A DNA stretch of 64,000 bases. Origin: Allobosea sp. BH3 (lineage in GTDB: Bacteria > Pseudomonadota > Alphaproteobacteria > Rhizobiales > Beijerinckiaceae). Where the stretch lies: positions 372,001 through 436,000 of the forward strand of contig NZ_JAIMCA010000002.1 of assembly GCF_025499465.1 (NCBI RefSeq), given 5' to 3'. Numbering within the stretch: the stretch's first letter is position 1; the number at the start of each line of letters is the position of its first letter. This document shows, one piece after another, positions 55,000-63,650 of the stretch. The position numbers and the translations under genes were made by a program. The notes beneath the pieces were generated by a model, which worked only from the letters and a program-made list of their open reading frames with translations, had not been told where the DNA came from and did not search any database.

Positions 55000-55707
55000 T
55001 CAGTAGGTCGCGCGGCCGCCCGAGAGATCGAAGACGGCGCCGGTCGAGAAGCTGCAGCGTTCGCTCGCGAGCCAGGCCACCAGCTCGGCGAGCTCGTCGA
55101 CGGTGCCGAGCCGCTTGAGCGGGCTTTTGGCGATCATCGTCGCGACCGTCTCCGCGCTCATCTGCTGGAGCAGCTCGGTCTCGATGGCGGCCGGTGCGAC
55201 CGCGTTGACGAGAATGCCGCTGCCGGCGAGCTCCTTGCCATGGGCCTTGGTGAAGGCGATGACGCCGGCCTTGGCGGCGCTGTAGGCGGCAAGCGTCGGC
55301 GTGCCCTCCTTGCCGGCGAGCGAGGCGATGTTGATGATGCGGCCGTAAGCCCGCGGCAGCATGACGGCGGCAACCGCCCGCGCGCAGAGGAAGGTGCCGG
55401 TCAGGTTGATGGCTTGCACCTTCTGCCATTGCGCCAGCGGCGTCTCGGCGACCGTGGTCGAGGGGCCTGTGAGGCCGGCATTGTTGACGAGCACCGCGAT
55501 CGGCCCGTGCTCGCGCTCGGTGGCGGCTACGGCATCCGCCACCGCCTGCTCGTCCGAGACATCGCAGGCGACATGACGGCGCCCGGCGCTCGGCGACGTG
55601 ATGTCCCAGATGACAGGGGTGAGCCGGTCCTGCTCCAGCCTGTCGGCGACGGCCGCGCCGATGCCCTTGGCCCCGCCCGTGACGACGGCGATCCTCTGCT
55701 GCGCCAT
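55000..55707 (-). CDS. Short-chain dehydrogenase/reductase (FabG-like)
   Basis: 235 residues from ATG 55707 (MAQQRIAVVTGGAKG). NAD(P) motif TGGAKGIGAAV (about 9-19), NNAG (about 77), catalytic Ser in IINIASLAG and Tyr-Lys in YSAAKAG (about 142-148). The C-terminal LSGG end is usual for FabG-type enzymes. It starts 7 bp after transaldolase on the same strand. The substrate is unknown; a sugar or acyl derivative is possible. Confidence 0.88.
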   Translation of the reverse strand: MAQQRIAVVTGGAKGIGAAVADRLEQDRLTPVIWDITSPSAGRRHVACDVSDEQAVADAVAATEREHGPIAVLVNNAGLTGPSTTVAETPLAQWQKVQAINLTGTFLCARAVAAVMLPRAYGRIINIASLAGKEGTPTLAAYSAAKAGVIAFTKAHGKELAGSGILVNAVAPAAIETELLQQMSAETVATMIAKSPLKRLGTVDELAELVAWLASERCSFSTGAVFDLSGGRATY

Positions 55708-55714
55708 GGCCGGC

Positions 55715-56683
55715 TCAGCCGAGTCTGGCGGAGACGAGCTTGCGCAGGGCGCGCAGATCCTTGACGAAGCCGCGGATGCCTTCCGCCAGCTTCTCGGTGG
55801 CCATCGCATCCTCGTTCATGGCGAAGCGGAAGGCCTTCTCGTCGAGCACGATGCGCTTGGCGATATCCGACGAGGTCTGGGGCGAAGCGGCCGGGGAGAG
55901 CCGCCGCGGCAGGTCTCCGGTGGCAGCCGCAAGCTCGTCCAGCAGGCCGGGGCCGATGGTCAGCCGGTCGCAGCCGGCCAGCGCCTCGATCTCGCCCGTG
56001 TTGCGGAAGGAGGCGCCCATCACCACCGTCTTGATGCCGTAGCTCTTGTAATATGCGTAGATGCTCTTCACCGAGAGCACGCCCGGATCTGTCTCTGCGG
56101 TATAGGGCCCGCCGCCGGCCTTGACGTGCCAGTCGAGGATGCGCCCGACGAAGGGCGAGATCAGGAAGGCCTTGGCATCGGCAGCCGCGACGGCCTGCGG
56201 CAGGGCGAAGAGCAGGGTGAGGTTGCAGTCGATACCCTCGGCCTGCAGCACCTTGGCGGCCTGCAGACCCTCCCAGGTCGAGGCGACCTTGATCAGGATG
56301 CGCTCGCGCCCGACGCCGCGCTCCTTATAGGCCGCGATGATGGCGCGCGCCTTCGCGATCGAGGCTTCGGCATCGAAGGAGAGATCGGCATCGACCTCGG
56401 TCGACACGCGGCCGGGGACGATCTTGGTCAACTCGGTGCCAAAATTGACGGCCAGCCGGTCGCAGACCGCATGGACCGCCTTCTCGCTGCTGCCCTGCTT
56501 CTTGCCCCAGACGATCGCTTCCTCGACGAGATCCGCATAGGCCGGCGTCTCGACGGCCTTCAGGATCAGCGTCGGATTGGTGGTGCAATCGACGGGCTTG
56601 AGGCGGCGCACCGCTTCGATGTCGCCGGTATCGGCGACCACGGTGGTCATCTCGCGGAGCTGGTCGAGCTTTGAGGCAGTCAT
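55715..56683 (-). CDS. tal: Transaldolase
   Basis: Non-oxidative pentose phosphate enzyme that moves dihydroxyacetone units between sugar phosphates. 322 residues, the classic TalB size. Start ATG 56683 ([20 protein letters not shown]). Conserved [11 protein letters not shown] (about 31-41), Schiff-base Lys in [12 protein letters not shown] (about 132-143) and [12 protein letters not shown]. Upstream sequence in the same frame is not protein-like. SDR gene follows after 7 bp. Confidence 0.95.
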   Translation of the reverse strand: MTASKLDQLREMTTVVADTGDIEAVRRLKPVDCTTNPTLILKAVETPAYADLVEEAIVWGKKQGSSEKAVHAVCDRLAVNFGTELTKIVPGRVSTEVDADLSFDAEASIAKARAIIAAYKERGVGRERILIKVASTWEGLQAAKVLQAEGIDCNLTLLFALPQAVAAADAKAFLISPFVGRILDWHVKAGGGPYTAETDPGVLSVKSIYAYYKSYGIKTVVMGASFRNTGEIEALAGCDRLTIGPGLLDELAAATGDLPRRLSPAASPQTSSDIAKRIVLDEKAFRFAMNEDAMATEKLAEGIRGFVKDLRALRKLVSARLG

Positions 56684-56907
56684 GAGCGATTCCCGACGTC
56701 TTTTCGTTCTTTGGGTAGCATGTGCAATGTGACGCCTGTTTCGCAGAATGGCGAGAGGCCACAAAGCCACGCAGCCATGCCGCGACCGGATAGCTGCGGC
56801 GAATTCTCGCGCCGGCTCACGAAGATGACGGGACATTCATGGAAGTGTCATCTAGGAGGTCTACCGGCAGCGCCATCTCGCAGAAGCGACGAAAGATGGA
56901 GAGACAG

Positions 56908-57900
56908 ATGCAGCGCAAGGCCCTTGGCGCCTTCACCCTCGCGGCCGGCCTCGCCGCCGCCGCTTTCGCCGCGCCCGCTGCGCTGGCTGCCGAAGGCAAG
57001 CTGGTGCTCTACACCAGCCAGCCCAACACCGATGCGCAGCAGACCATCGACGCCTTCAAGGCGAAGTACCCGAAGGTCGACGTCACCTTCGTCCGCGACG
57101 GCACGCCGCGCATCATGGCGAAGCTCAAGGCCGAGTTCGAGGCCGGCGCGCCGCAGGCCGACGTGCTGCTGATCGCCGATGCCGTGACGATGGAAGGGCT
57201 GAAGAAGGAAGACCGCCTGCTCGCCCATGACAAGGCCGACGTCTCGGCCTTCCCGGCCGGCGTGCACGACCCGCAGAAGATGTGGTTCGCGACCAAGCTC
57301 ATCACCACCGGCATCGTCTACAACACCAAGGCGCCGATGAAGCCGACGAGCTGGACGGACCTCACCAAGCCCGAGGTCAAGAACCAGCTCGCCATGCCGA
57401 GCCCGCTCAATTCCGGCGCTGCGATGATCCACACCATCACGCTGACCGGCAACCTCAAGGACGGCTGGAGCTTCTACGAGAAGCTGAAGGACAACGGCAC
57501 GGTCGCGGGCGGTGGTAACGGCGACATCCTGCGCCAGGTCGCCACCGGCGAGAAGCTCTACGGCATGATCGTCGACTTCATGCCCATCCGCGAGAAAGCC
57601 AAGGGCGCGCCCGTCGAGTTCGTGTTCCCGAGCGAGGGCGTCTCGGCCGTCAGCGAGCCGGTCGCGATCCTGAAGAGCAGCAAGAACCCCGAGGCGGCCA
57701 AGGCCTTCATCGACTTCGTGCTCTCGAAGGAGGGCCAGGAGCTCGCCCTGAAGCAGGGCTATGTCGCGGCCCATCCCGGCGTCGCCCTGCCGGCCGGCTA
57801 TCCCGAGCGCAGCGCGATCAAGCTGATGCCCTTCGACGCCGCCAAGGCGCTCGCCGACGAGGCCGCCACGCGCAAGCGCTTCAGCTCGATCTTCGAGTGA
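56908..57900 (+). CDS. ABC transporter substrate-binding protein (ferric-iron type)
   Basis: 330 residues from ATG 56908 (GGAGAG 7 bp upstream); the ATG at 56896 is an alternative. Signal peptide ends at AALAAEG (about 26). The mature start LVLYTSQPNTDAQQTIDAF is typical of FbpA/AfuA-type iron or thiamine-type binders. The next gene, 31 bp downstream, is a fused permease. No ATPase gene follows in the unit. Confidence 0.87.
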   Translation: MQRKALGAFTLAAGLAAAAFAAPAALAAEGKLVLYTSQPNTDAQQTIDAFKAKYPKVDVTFVRDGTPRIMAKLKAEFEAGAPQADVLLIADAVTMEGLKKEDRLLAHDKADVSAFPAGVHDPQKMWFATKLITTGIVYNTKAPMKPTSWTDLTKPEVKNQLAMPSPLNSGAAMIHTITLTGNLKDGWSFYEKLKDNGTVAGGGNGDILRQVATGEKLYGMIVDFMPIREKAKGAPVEFVFPSEGVSAVSEPVAILKSSKNPEAAKAFIDFVLSKEGQELALKQGYVAAHPGVALPAGYPERSAIKLMPFDAAKALADEAATRKRFSSIFE

Positions 57901-57931
57901 TGCCGGACCGCGTCCTGCACAGGACGGCGCG

Positions 57932-59683
57932 GTGACGCTGGTCATTGCCCGAAACGGGAGGCGGGAGCCCGCAGATGCGGCCCCGCTTCTTTCGCGTCTG
58001 CGGCTGCCTGCCGGGCTCGGCCTGCCGGCGCTCGTCGTCGCGGTCGCGCTCCTGCTCGGCGGCCTGCCCTTCTTCCGGCTGGTGCTGGCCGCCTTCGCGC
58101 CCGGCTGGCAGTTCGCGCCGGAAGCGGCGTTCGCCGAGATGGTGAGCCGCTCCGCCGTCACCGCGACATGGCACACGCTGGAGACGGCCGTCCTATCGGC
58201 GCTTGGGGCGCTGCTCGTCGGCGGCACGGTCGCGCTGGCGCTCGGCGTCACCGATGTGCGCGGCAAGCGCCCGCTCGCCTTCGCTTTCGTCTTCTCGATG
58301 ATGATCGCGCCGCAGGTGGCGGCGCTGGCTTTCCTGAGCCTTTTCGCGCCGAATTCGCAGATCCTGTCGCTGCTGGGCCTTGCGCCCGAGCCCGGCACGC
58401 CGAACCCGCTGCTCGGACGCGGCGGCATCATCCTGGTGATGGCGCTGCACCATGCGCCGCTCGTGATGATCACGCTCTGGACGGGGTTGCGCAGCATTCC
58501 GCAATCGCTGATCGAGGCGGCGCAGATGGAAGGCGCCGCGGCTTCGACCATTACGGCGCGCATCGTCATTCCCGTGCTCAGGCCGCAGCTGGTCGCAGCC
58601 GGGCTCATCGCCTTCGTCGCGGGCGTCGGCAATTTCGGCATCCCGGCCCTGCTCGGCCTACCGGTGAACTACCTCACCCTGCCGACGCTGATCTATCGCC
58701 GGCTGTCGAGCTTCGGCCCGTCGAGCCTCGGAGAGACGGCGGCGCTCGCCGTGATGGTCGGCGTGGTCGCCGCGCTCGGCATCGCCGCGGGCGCCTTCGT
58801 CGCCAGCCGGCATCGCGGCAAGGTCGAGATCGAGCGGCCGCTCGAGCCGTTCTGGCTGCTGGGTGCCGCCCGGCCCTTCGTCGCCGCAGGCCTCTGGCTG
58901 CTGCTCGCCTTCAAGCTCGGCCTGCCCCTACTGGCCCTGCTGACAGAGGCGCTGACACCGGCACTCGGCGTTGCCCTGTCCTGGCAGACACTGACCTTCG
59001 ACAAATTCACCGAGGTGCTGCTGCGGCAGGCCGTGACCATGCGCGCCTTCCGCAACTCGCTGCTCTTCGCAGGCGCCGCGGCCGTGATCCTGGCCTTCCT
59101 GTCGATCGCCTTCGCCTATGGGCTGGAGCGGCGGATCGGCAAGCTCAGGCGGCCGGTCGAGCTGATGATCGAGCTGCCTTACGCGCTGCCGGGCGTGGTG
59201 CTCGCCATCGCCTGCATCCTGATCTTCCTGAAGCCTCTGCCGCTGATCGGCGCCAGTATCTACGGCACGCCCTTCATCATCCTCTTCGCCTATCTCGCGC
59301 GCTTCCTGCCGCTGGCGCTGAAGGCGCCCGTGGCGGCCATGGCCCAGATCGAGGCGCATCACGAGGAGGCGGCACGCCTCGACGGGGCCGGCCTCTGGCA
59401 GATGCTGCGCTTCATCGTGGCGCCGATCCTGGCGCCGGCCGCGGCCGTCTCGGCCCTGATGGTCTTCCTCGTCGCCTTCAACGAACTCACCGTCTCGGCG
59501 TTGCTCTGGTCATCCGGCACGGAGACGCTCGGCGTCGTGCTGTTCAGCCTGAAGGAAGCGGGACTTGCCGGAGAGGCAGCAGCCATTGCCGTCAGCGCCT
59601 CGGCCGTGATCCTGGTGGTTATGCTCGCCCTGGACCTGCTGGGCCGGCACCTGCCGCAGAATATCCTGCCCTGGAGATTGTAG
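57932..59683 (+). CDS. ABC transporter permease, fused double domain (ferric-iron type)
   Basis: 583-residue permease with two fused transport domains and about twelve helices. The EAA loops are IEAAQMEGAAASTITARI (about 192-209) and HEEAARLDGAGLWQMLRF (about 476-493). It starts with GTG at 57932, with AGGA upstream. A strong terminator at 59703 closes the unit, so the needed ATPase must be encoded elsewhere. Confidence 0.88.
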   Translation: MTLVIARNGRREPADAAPLLSRLRLPAGLGLPALVVAVALLLGGLPFFRLVLAAFAPGWQFAPEAAFAEMVSRSAVTATWHTLETAVLSALGALLVGGTVALALGVTDVRGKRPLAFAFVFSMMIAPQVAALAFLSLFAPNSQILSLLGLAPEPGTPNPLLGRGGIILVMALHHAPLVMITLWTGLRSIPQSLIEAAQMEGAAASTITARIVIPVLRPQLVAAGLIAFVAGVGNFGIPALLGLPVNYLTLPTLIYRRLSSFGPSSLGETAALAVMVGVVAALGIAAGAFVASRHRGKVEIERPLEPFWLLGAARPFVAAGLWLLLAFKLGLPLLALLTEALTPALGVALSWQTLTFDKFTEVLLRQAVTMRAFRNSLLFAGAAAVILAFLSIAFAYGLERRIGKLRRPVELMIELPYALPGVVLAIACILIFLKPLPLIGASIYGTPFIILFAYLARFLPLALKAPVAAMAQIEAHHEEAARLDGAGLWQMLRFIVAPILAPAAAVSALMVFLVAFNELTVSALLWSSGTETLGVVLFSLKEAGLAGEAAAIAVSASAVILVVMLALDLLGRHLPQNILPWRL

Positions 59684-59702
59684 GCATTCGGCGACAATCA
59701 GG

Positions 59703-59727
59703 AAAAACGCCGCAAATCGGCGTTTTT
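59703..59727 (+). terminator. Rho-independent terminator after the permease
   Basis: Perfect 10-bp stem AAAAACGCCG/CGGCGTTTTT with loop CAAAT, ending in five T, 20 bp after the stop. Confidence 0.92.
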
Positions 59728-59785
59728 CGATGACCCTGCATTTGGCCGTGACGGAAAATTAAACGAATTCGGGTTCATAAGCGGC

Positions 59786-61090
59786 ATGGACGCCCTGCCT
59801 ATGATCCAGCCTCGCCCCGAACCTGCCGCCGATGCGCGGAGGATCCTCGTCATCGAGGACTCGCGAACATTCTCGATGGCGCTGCGGCAGCTCCTCGAGG
59901 CGGAGACGGGCCTGCACGTCACGACCTGCGATTCGCTCAGGGAGCTGAGCGCGCTGATCGTCGCCGCGCCCGGCGCCTATGCGATCGCCGTCGTCGACCT
60001 CAACCTGCCCGACGCCCCGCGCGGCGAGGCGCTGGACTGGACCGTCACCCACGGCATTCCGTCGGTCGTCTTCACCGCCACCTTCGATCTGGCCACCCGC
60101 GGGCGGATCATGGAACGGGAGGTGATCGACTACGTCCTGAAGGACAACGAGTTCGCGCTTCCCAATCTCGTCGCCACGGTCAAGCGGGCGCTCGACAACC
60201 GCCATACCCGCATCCTCGTCGTCGACGACACGCGCACCACCCGCAAGGTGCTCGCCCGCATGCTGCTGATCCAGCAATATTCTGTGGTCGAGGCCAGCTC
60301 CGGGCAGGAGGCGCTGCATCTGCTCGAGGCCAACCCCGACATCCAGCTCGTCGTCAGCGACTACTACATGCCCGACATGGACGGCTTCGATCTGGCGCGG
60401 CGCATCCGTCGGCTCAACCGCGGCATCCGGGTCATCGGCATCTCGTCCTCGACCGACAGGCAGACTTCGGCCGGCTTCCTCAAGGCCGGCGCGCACGACT
60501 TCGTCGCGCGCCCCTTCGTGCTCGAGGAACTGCAGTGCCGGATCGCCTCGAATGTCGAGACGCTGACCCAGCTGAAGCAGCTCAAGGACCTCGCCGCGCG
60601 GGACTATCTCACGGGCCTTTACAACCGCCGCCACTTCTTCGAGCGGGGCCACTACCTCGTCAACGAGGCGCGCGGGCTTGGCGTCCCGGTCTCGGTCGCG
60701 ATCCTCGATATCGACAATTTCAAGGACCTCAACGACCGCTACGGCCATGATGTCGGCGACAAGGCGCTGGCGGCGGTCGCCCACAACCTGAACCAGTCGG
60801 CCTCGCGCGGGTTCAACCTCATCGCCCGTGTCGGCGGCGAGGAATTCGCGATTCTCTTGCCCGGTTCCGACCTCGCCCAGGCAGCCGGTCTCTGCGAGGT
60901 CATCCGGGAAACCATCGCCCGCGAGCCGCTGAAGCTGGACGACCAGACGCTGTCGCTGACGGTTTCTCTCGGCGTCACCGAGATCGCGCGCGAAGATGAC
61001 TTCGCCACCTGCCTCGGCCTCGCCGACGGCGCGCTCTACGCCGCCAAGCAGGGCGGCCGGAACCGGGTCTGCATGACGGCCGCCGGCTGA
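59786..61090 (+). CDS. PleD-like diguanylate cyclase response regulator (REC-REC-GGDEF)
   Basis: Makes the second messenger c-di-GMP from GTP under phosphorelay control. 434 residues. REC1 is about 18-135 with acidic ED at 24-25, phospho-acceptor Asp71 and Lys119. REC2 is about 141-253, with DD at 147-148 and Asp192, but the conserved Lys is Arg242 (ARPF). GGDEF domain about 270-430, with active GGEEF at 350-354. The inhibitory I-site RxxD is RGFN (341-344), so product inhibition is probably lost. Same layout as Caulobacter PleD, which controls polar development. Confidence 0.93.
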   Translation: MDALPMIQPRPEPAADARRILVIEDSRTFSMALRQLLEAETGLHVTTCDSLRELSALIVAAPGAYAIAVVDLNLPDAPRGEALDWTVTHGIPSVVFTATFDLATRGRIMEREVIDYVLKDNEFALPNLVATVKRALDNRHTRILVVDDTRTTRKVLARMLLIQQYSVVEASSGQEALHLLEANPDIQLVVSDYYMPDMDGFDLARRIRRLNRGIRVIGISSSTDRQTSAGFLKAGAHDFVARPFVLEELQCRIASNVETLTQLKQLKDLAARDYLTGLYNRRHFFERGHYLVNEARGLGVPVSVAILDIDNFKDLNDRYGHDVGDKALAAVAHNLNQSASRGFNLIARVGGEEFAILLPGSDLAQAAGLCEVIRETIAREPLKLDDQTLSLTVSLGVTEIAREDDFATCLGLADGALYAAKQGGRNRVCMTAAG

Positions 61091-61102
61091 GTTCGGGCAC
61101 GG

Positions 61103-61126
61103 CCGCCTTCGCTTCGGAAGGCGGCG
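61103..61126. terminator. Hairpin between convergent cyclase and SDR genes
   Basis: 9-bp stem GCCGCCTTC/GAAGGCGGC with a 6-base loop GCTTCG, between the convergent genes. It lacks a T run, so factor-independent stopping is uncertain. Confidence 0.4.
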
Positions 61127-61144
61127 CGCCGCAGGCCGATCGCG

Positions 61145-61942
61145 TCAGGCGACGTAGCGTGGAGCCGGCTTGCCGGTCTCGCCCGCGGCAAAGAGGGCAT
61201 CGCTCGTCGCTGCGAAGCTCTTCCAGAGCGCCTCATCGGCAACGGACGGCCAGGTGAACGCCTCGCCCTGGTCGAGACCGGCGAGCGCGGCGTCGACCAT
61301 CGTCTCCGTCTTCATCACCTTCGCGGCGTCGAAGCCGTCGACGGAGAGGCCGGCCTGTTCCCAGATCTCGGTTGCCGTGACCGCCGGATGAAGCGACTGG
61401 ACCTTGACGTTGGTTCCGGCGAGCTCCGCCTGCAGACCGCGCGAGAACACCATGACGAAAGCCTTGGTGCCGCTGTAGACGGCGCTGTACGGCAGCGAGT
61501 GCACGCTCAGCACCGAAGCCAAATTGATGATCGTGCCGCGGTCACGGGCGACCAGGCCCGGCAGCACCGCATGCGTCAGCCGCGTCAGCGCCGTGATGTT
61601 CAGGGCGATCTGGGCTGACGAATCCGCTGCGTCACCCTTGGCGATGGGCGAGAAACGCGCGATGCCGGCATTGTTGACGAGGATTTCGATGTCCCCGCGG
61701 TGTGCAAGATCGTCCGCGACGCGTGACAGATCGTCGGGATCGGCGAGGTCAGCGACCAAGATCTCCGCCTTGCGGCCATGGGCCGAGGCGATACGGCCGG
61801 CGACCTCTTCGAGCCGGTCGCGGCGGCGGGCGATCAGGAGAACGTCATATCCGCGGGCTGCCAGCCTGTCGGCGTAGACGGCGCCGATGCCGGACGAGGC
61901 GCCCGTCACGACGGCGAGCTTGTGAGTGGAAGACGTGCTCAT
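61145..61942 (-). CDS. Short-chain dehydrogenase/reductase
   Basis: 265 residues. NADP motif TGASSGIG (about 14-21) with ARRRDRLEE after strand 2 (NADPH preference), NNAG, catalytic Ser in INLASVLS and Tyr-Lys in YSGTKAF (about 156-162). Divergent from a marR gene across a 106-bp region with repeated 12-bp sites, so it is most likely the target of that regulator. Substrate unknown; probably a small hydrophobic carbonyl or toxicant. Confidence 0.9.
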   Translation of the reverse strand: MSTSSTHKLAVVTGASSGIGAVYADRLAARGYDVLLIARRRDRLEEVAGRIASAHGRKAEILVADLADPDDLSRVADDLAHRGDIEILVNNAGIARFSPIAKGDAADSSAQIALNITALTRLTHAVLPGLVARDRGTIINLASVLSVHSLPYSAVYSGTKAFVMVFSRGLQAELAGTNVKVQSLHPAVTATEIWEQAGLSVDGFDAAKVMKTETMVDAALAGLDQGEAFTWPSVADEALWKSFAATSDALFAAGETGKPAPRYVA

Positions 61943-61959
61943 GGCGAAGTTCCATTTAA

Positions 61960-62035
61960 TTGAGTGCTCAACTTAATTATTGAGTGCTCAATCAAATGGG
62001 AGGCGCCCGCCTCTTTTCAATAGTGCAGTGCTCAA
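61960..62035. promoter_or_regulatory. Repeated MarR-type operators TTGAGTGCTCAA
   Basis: Two identical 12-bp sites, 61960-61971 and 61980-61991, each a 5-bp inverted repeat around TG, exactly 20 bp apart (about two helical turns). A third, at 62024-62035, matches in 10 of 12 positions. They fill the space between divergent SDR and marR genes; the third is 13 bp before the marR ATG. Confidence 0.72.
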
Positions 62036-62048
62036 CCATTTTAAGCCC

Positions 62049-62585
62049 ATGAAAACAAAATCGAAGGCTCAGGTTCCGGTCGGCTGCGTCGCGCCCGAGG
62101 ACGTGCCGGACGCGTTCTTCCAGCTCGCCTGCACCAACACCGCGCTGCGCCGGGCGACCCGCAGACTTGGCCAGCTCTATGACGACGCCATCGGCCCGCT
62201 CGGCCTGAAAGCGACGCAGTTCGGGCTGCTTGTCGCGATCCACGGGCTGACGGACGAGGGCAAGGGACCGACGCTCAACGACGTCGCGGCGCGCCAGCTC
62301 GTGCAGATCTCCGCGCTGACCCATGCGCTTCGGCCGCTGGTGCGGGACGGGCTGGTCGCGCTCAATCCCGATCCGGAGGATCGGCGCAGCAAGCGGGCGA
62401 CCCTGACGCCGGCTGGTCGGGAGCGCATGCAGCAGGCCGTCTCGCGATGGGCGCAGGCCAATGGCCGGGTGGAGACCACGCTCGGCCCCGGCGTGGCGGG
62501 GGGCTTGCGGGCGCTGGCCGACCTGATCGCCTCCGAGCGCTTCCTCGACGCCTATCGCAGCGGCAGGCCGCTGGAAGGTTCGTGA
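62049..62585 (+). CDS. MarR-family transcriptional regulator
   Basis: Winged-helix dimeric repressor, 178 residues from ATG 62049. N-terminal helix about 20-40, wHTH about 60-120 with DVAARQLVQISALTHALRPLV and the wing NPDPEDRRSKRATLTPAGRE (about 117-136). This last stretch is the MarR signature. Several operator-like repeats precede it. Two Cys near the N-terminus (Cys13, Cys28) might sense oxidants; this is a guess. Confidence 0.92.
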   Translation: MKTKSKAQVPVGCVAPEDVPDAFFQLACTNTALRRATRRLGQLYDDAIGPLGLKATQFGLLVAIHGLTDEGKGPTLNDVAARQLVQISALTHALRPLVRDGLVALNPDPEDRRSKRATLTPAGRERMQQAVSRWAQANGRVETTLGPGVAGGLRALADLIASERFLDAYRSGRPLEGS

Positions 62586-62594
62586 TCCGGGAGG

Positions 62595-63527
62595 CTATTC
62601 CGCGGCCGCGCGCGGCGCTGCCGGTCGCGGCTCGCCCATCAGCAGGCCCCGCGACGCCTTGGTCTCGCGCACGATGAAGTCGACGATGGCGCGCACCCGC
62701 GCCACGTCCTTCAGATCGGCATGGACGAGCAGCCAGAAGGACCGCGTGATCTGCACCGTGTCCGGCAGCACGGGCACGAGCCGCGGCTCATACTCGGCCA
62801 TGAAGTGGTGGATGACGCCGATGCCCGCGCCCGCGACGACGGCGTTCTTCTGGGCGATGACGCTCGAGCTCTGGAGATGGGCGCGAAGGCCCTTGGCGAC
62901 CTCGTCGAGATAGTCGAGCTCGGGCGAGAAGATCAGGTCGTCGATATAGCCGATGATGCGGTGGGCGAAGAGGTCCTCCGGCTTCGTCACCGGCGGCATC
63001 CCCGCGAGATAGTCGGCCGAGGCGTAGAGGCCGAGGCGGTAGTCCGAGAGCTTGCGGGCGACGACCTTTCCCTCCTTGGGCGGCGCCAGCGTGATCGCGA
63101 CATCGGCCTCGCGCTTCGAGAGCGAAAGCAGGCGCGGCATGGCGATGAGTTGCAGTTCGAGGCCCGGATAGGCACTGGCGAAGCCAGCGAGGCGCGGCGC
63201 CAGGAAGGCGGTGCCGAAGCCGTCCGGCGCGCCTATCCTGACCGTGCCTGAGAGCGCCATGTCGGCGCCGCCGATATCGCTCTGGATCGCGAGCGCCTCC
63301 GTCTCCATGCTCTCGGCCTTGGCGAGCAGGCGCTCGCCATGAGCGGTCAGCGTATAGCCCTGCGGCCGGCGCTCGAAGAGCTTGGCCTTCAGCGCCTCCT
63401 CCAGCGAGGTGATGCGGCGCGAAACGGTGGCATGGTCGGCGCCGAGGCGGCGGGCGGCGGCCGTCAGGCGCCCCGAGCGGGCCACAGCGAGAAAGAAACG
63501 GAGGTCGTCCCAGTCGAAGCGCTCCAA
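62595..63527 (-). CDS. LysR-family transcriptional regulator
   Basis: 310 residues. Start is probably TTG at 63527 (GGGAGAGG upstream), giving MERFDWDDLRFFLAVARSG, the usual N-terminus of this subgroup; no ATG or GTG fits. HTH about 8-66 with LTAAARRLGADHATVSRRI. Effector domain about 92-295. Divergent from the methylmalonate-semialdehyde dehydrogenase gene, so a likely regulator of valine or inositol breakdown. The Arg/Ala/Pro C-tail is low complexity. Confidence 0.88.
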   Translation of the reverse strand: MERFDWDDLRFFLAVARSGRLTAAARRLGADHATVSRRITSLEEALKAKLFERRPQGYTLTAHGERLLAKAESMETEALAIQSDIGGADMALSGTVRIGAPDGFGTAFLAPRLAGFASAYPGLELQLIAMPRLLSLSKREADVAITLAPPKEGKVVARKLSDYRLGLYASADYLAGMPPVTKPEDLFAHRIIGYIDDLIFSPELDYLDEVAKGLRAHLQSSSVIAQKNAVVAGAGIGVIHHFMAEYEPRLVPVLPDTVQITRSFWLLVHADLKDVARVRAIVDFIVRETKASRGLLMGEPRPAAPRAAAE

Positions 63528-63542
63528 GACCCTCTCCCTATA

Positions 63543-63593
63543 TTTGTGTTTTCGCACGGCCGGCGTTTCGCCATCGCTATAGCCGTGCACAAA
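63543..63593. promoter_or_regulatory. Inverted repeat in the lysR-mmsA intergenic region
   Basis: TTTGTG (63543-63548) and CACGGC (63555-63560) face GCCGTGCACAAA (63582-63593): a two-part dyad across 51 bp between divergent genes, about 57 bp before the dehydrogenase start. A plausible LysR site. Confidence 0.4.
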
Positions 63594-63650
63594 CGAGAAT
63601 GGTAGGGAGGCGACAAGATCACAACACCACCAATTCGTAGGGAGGGCGCC

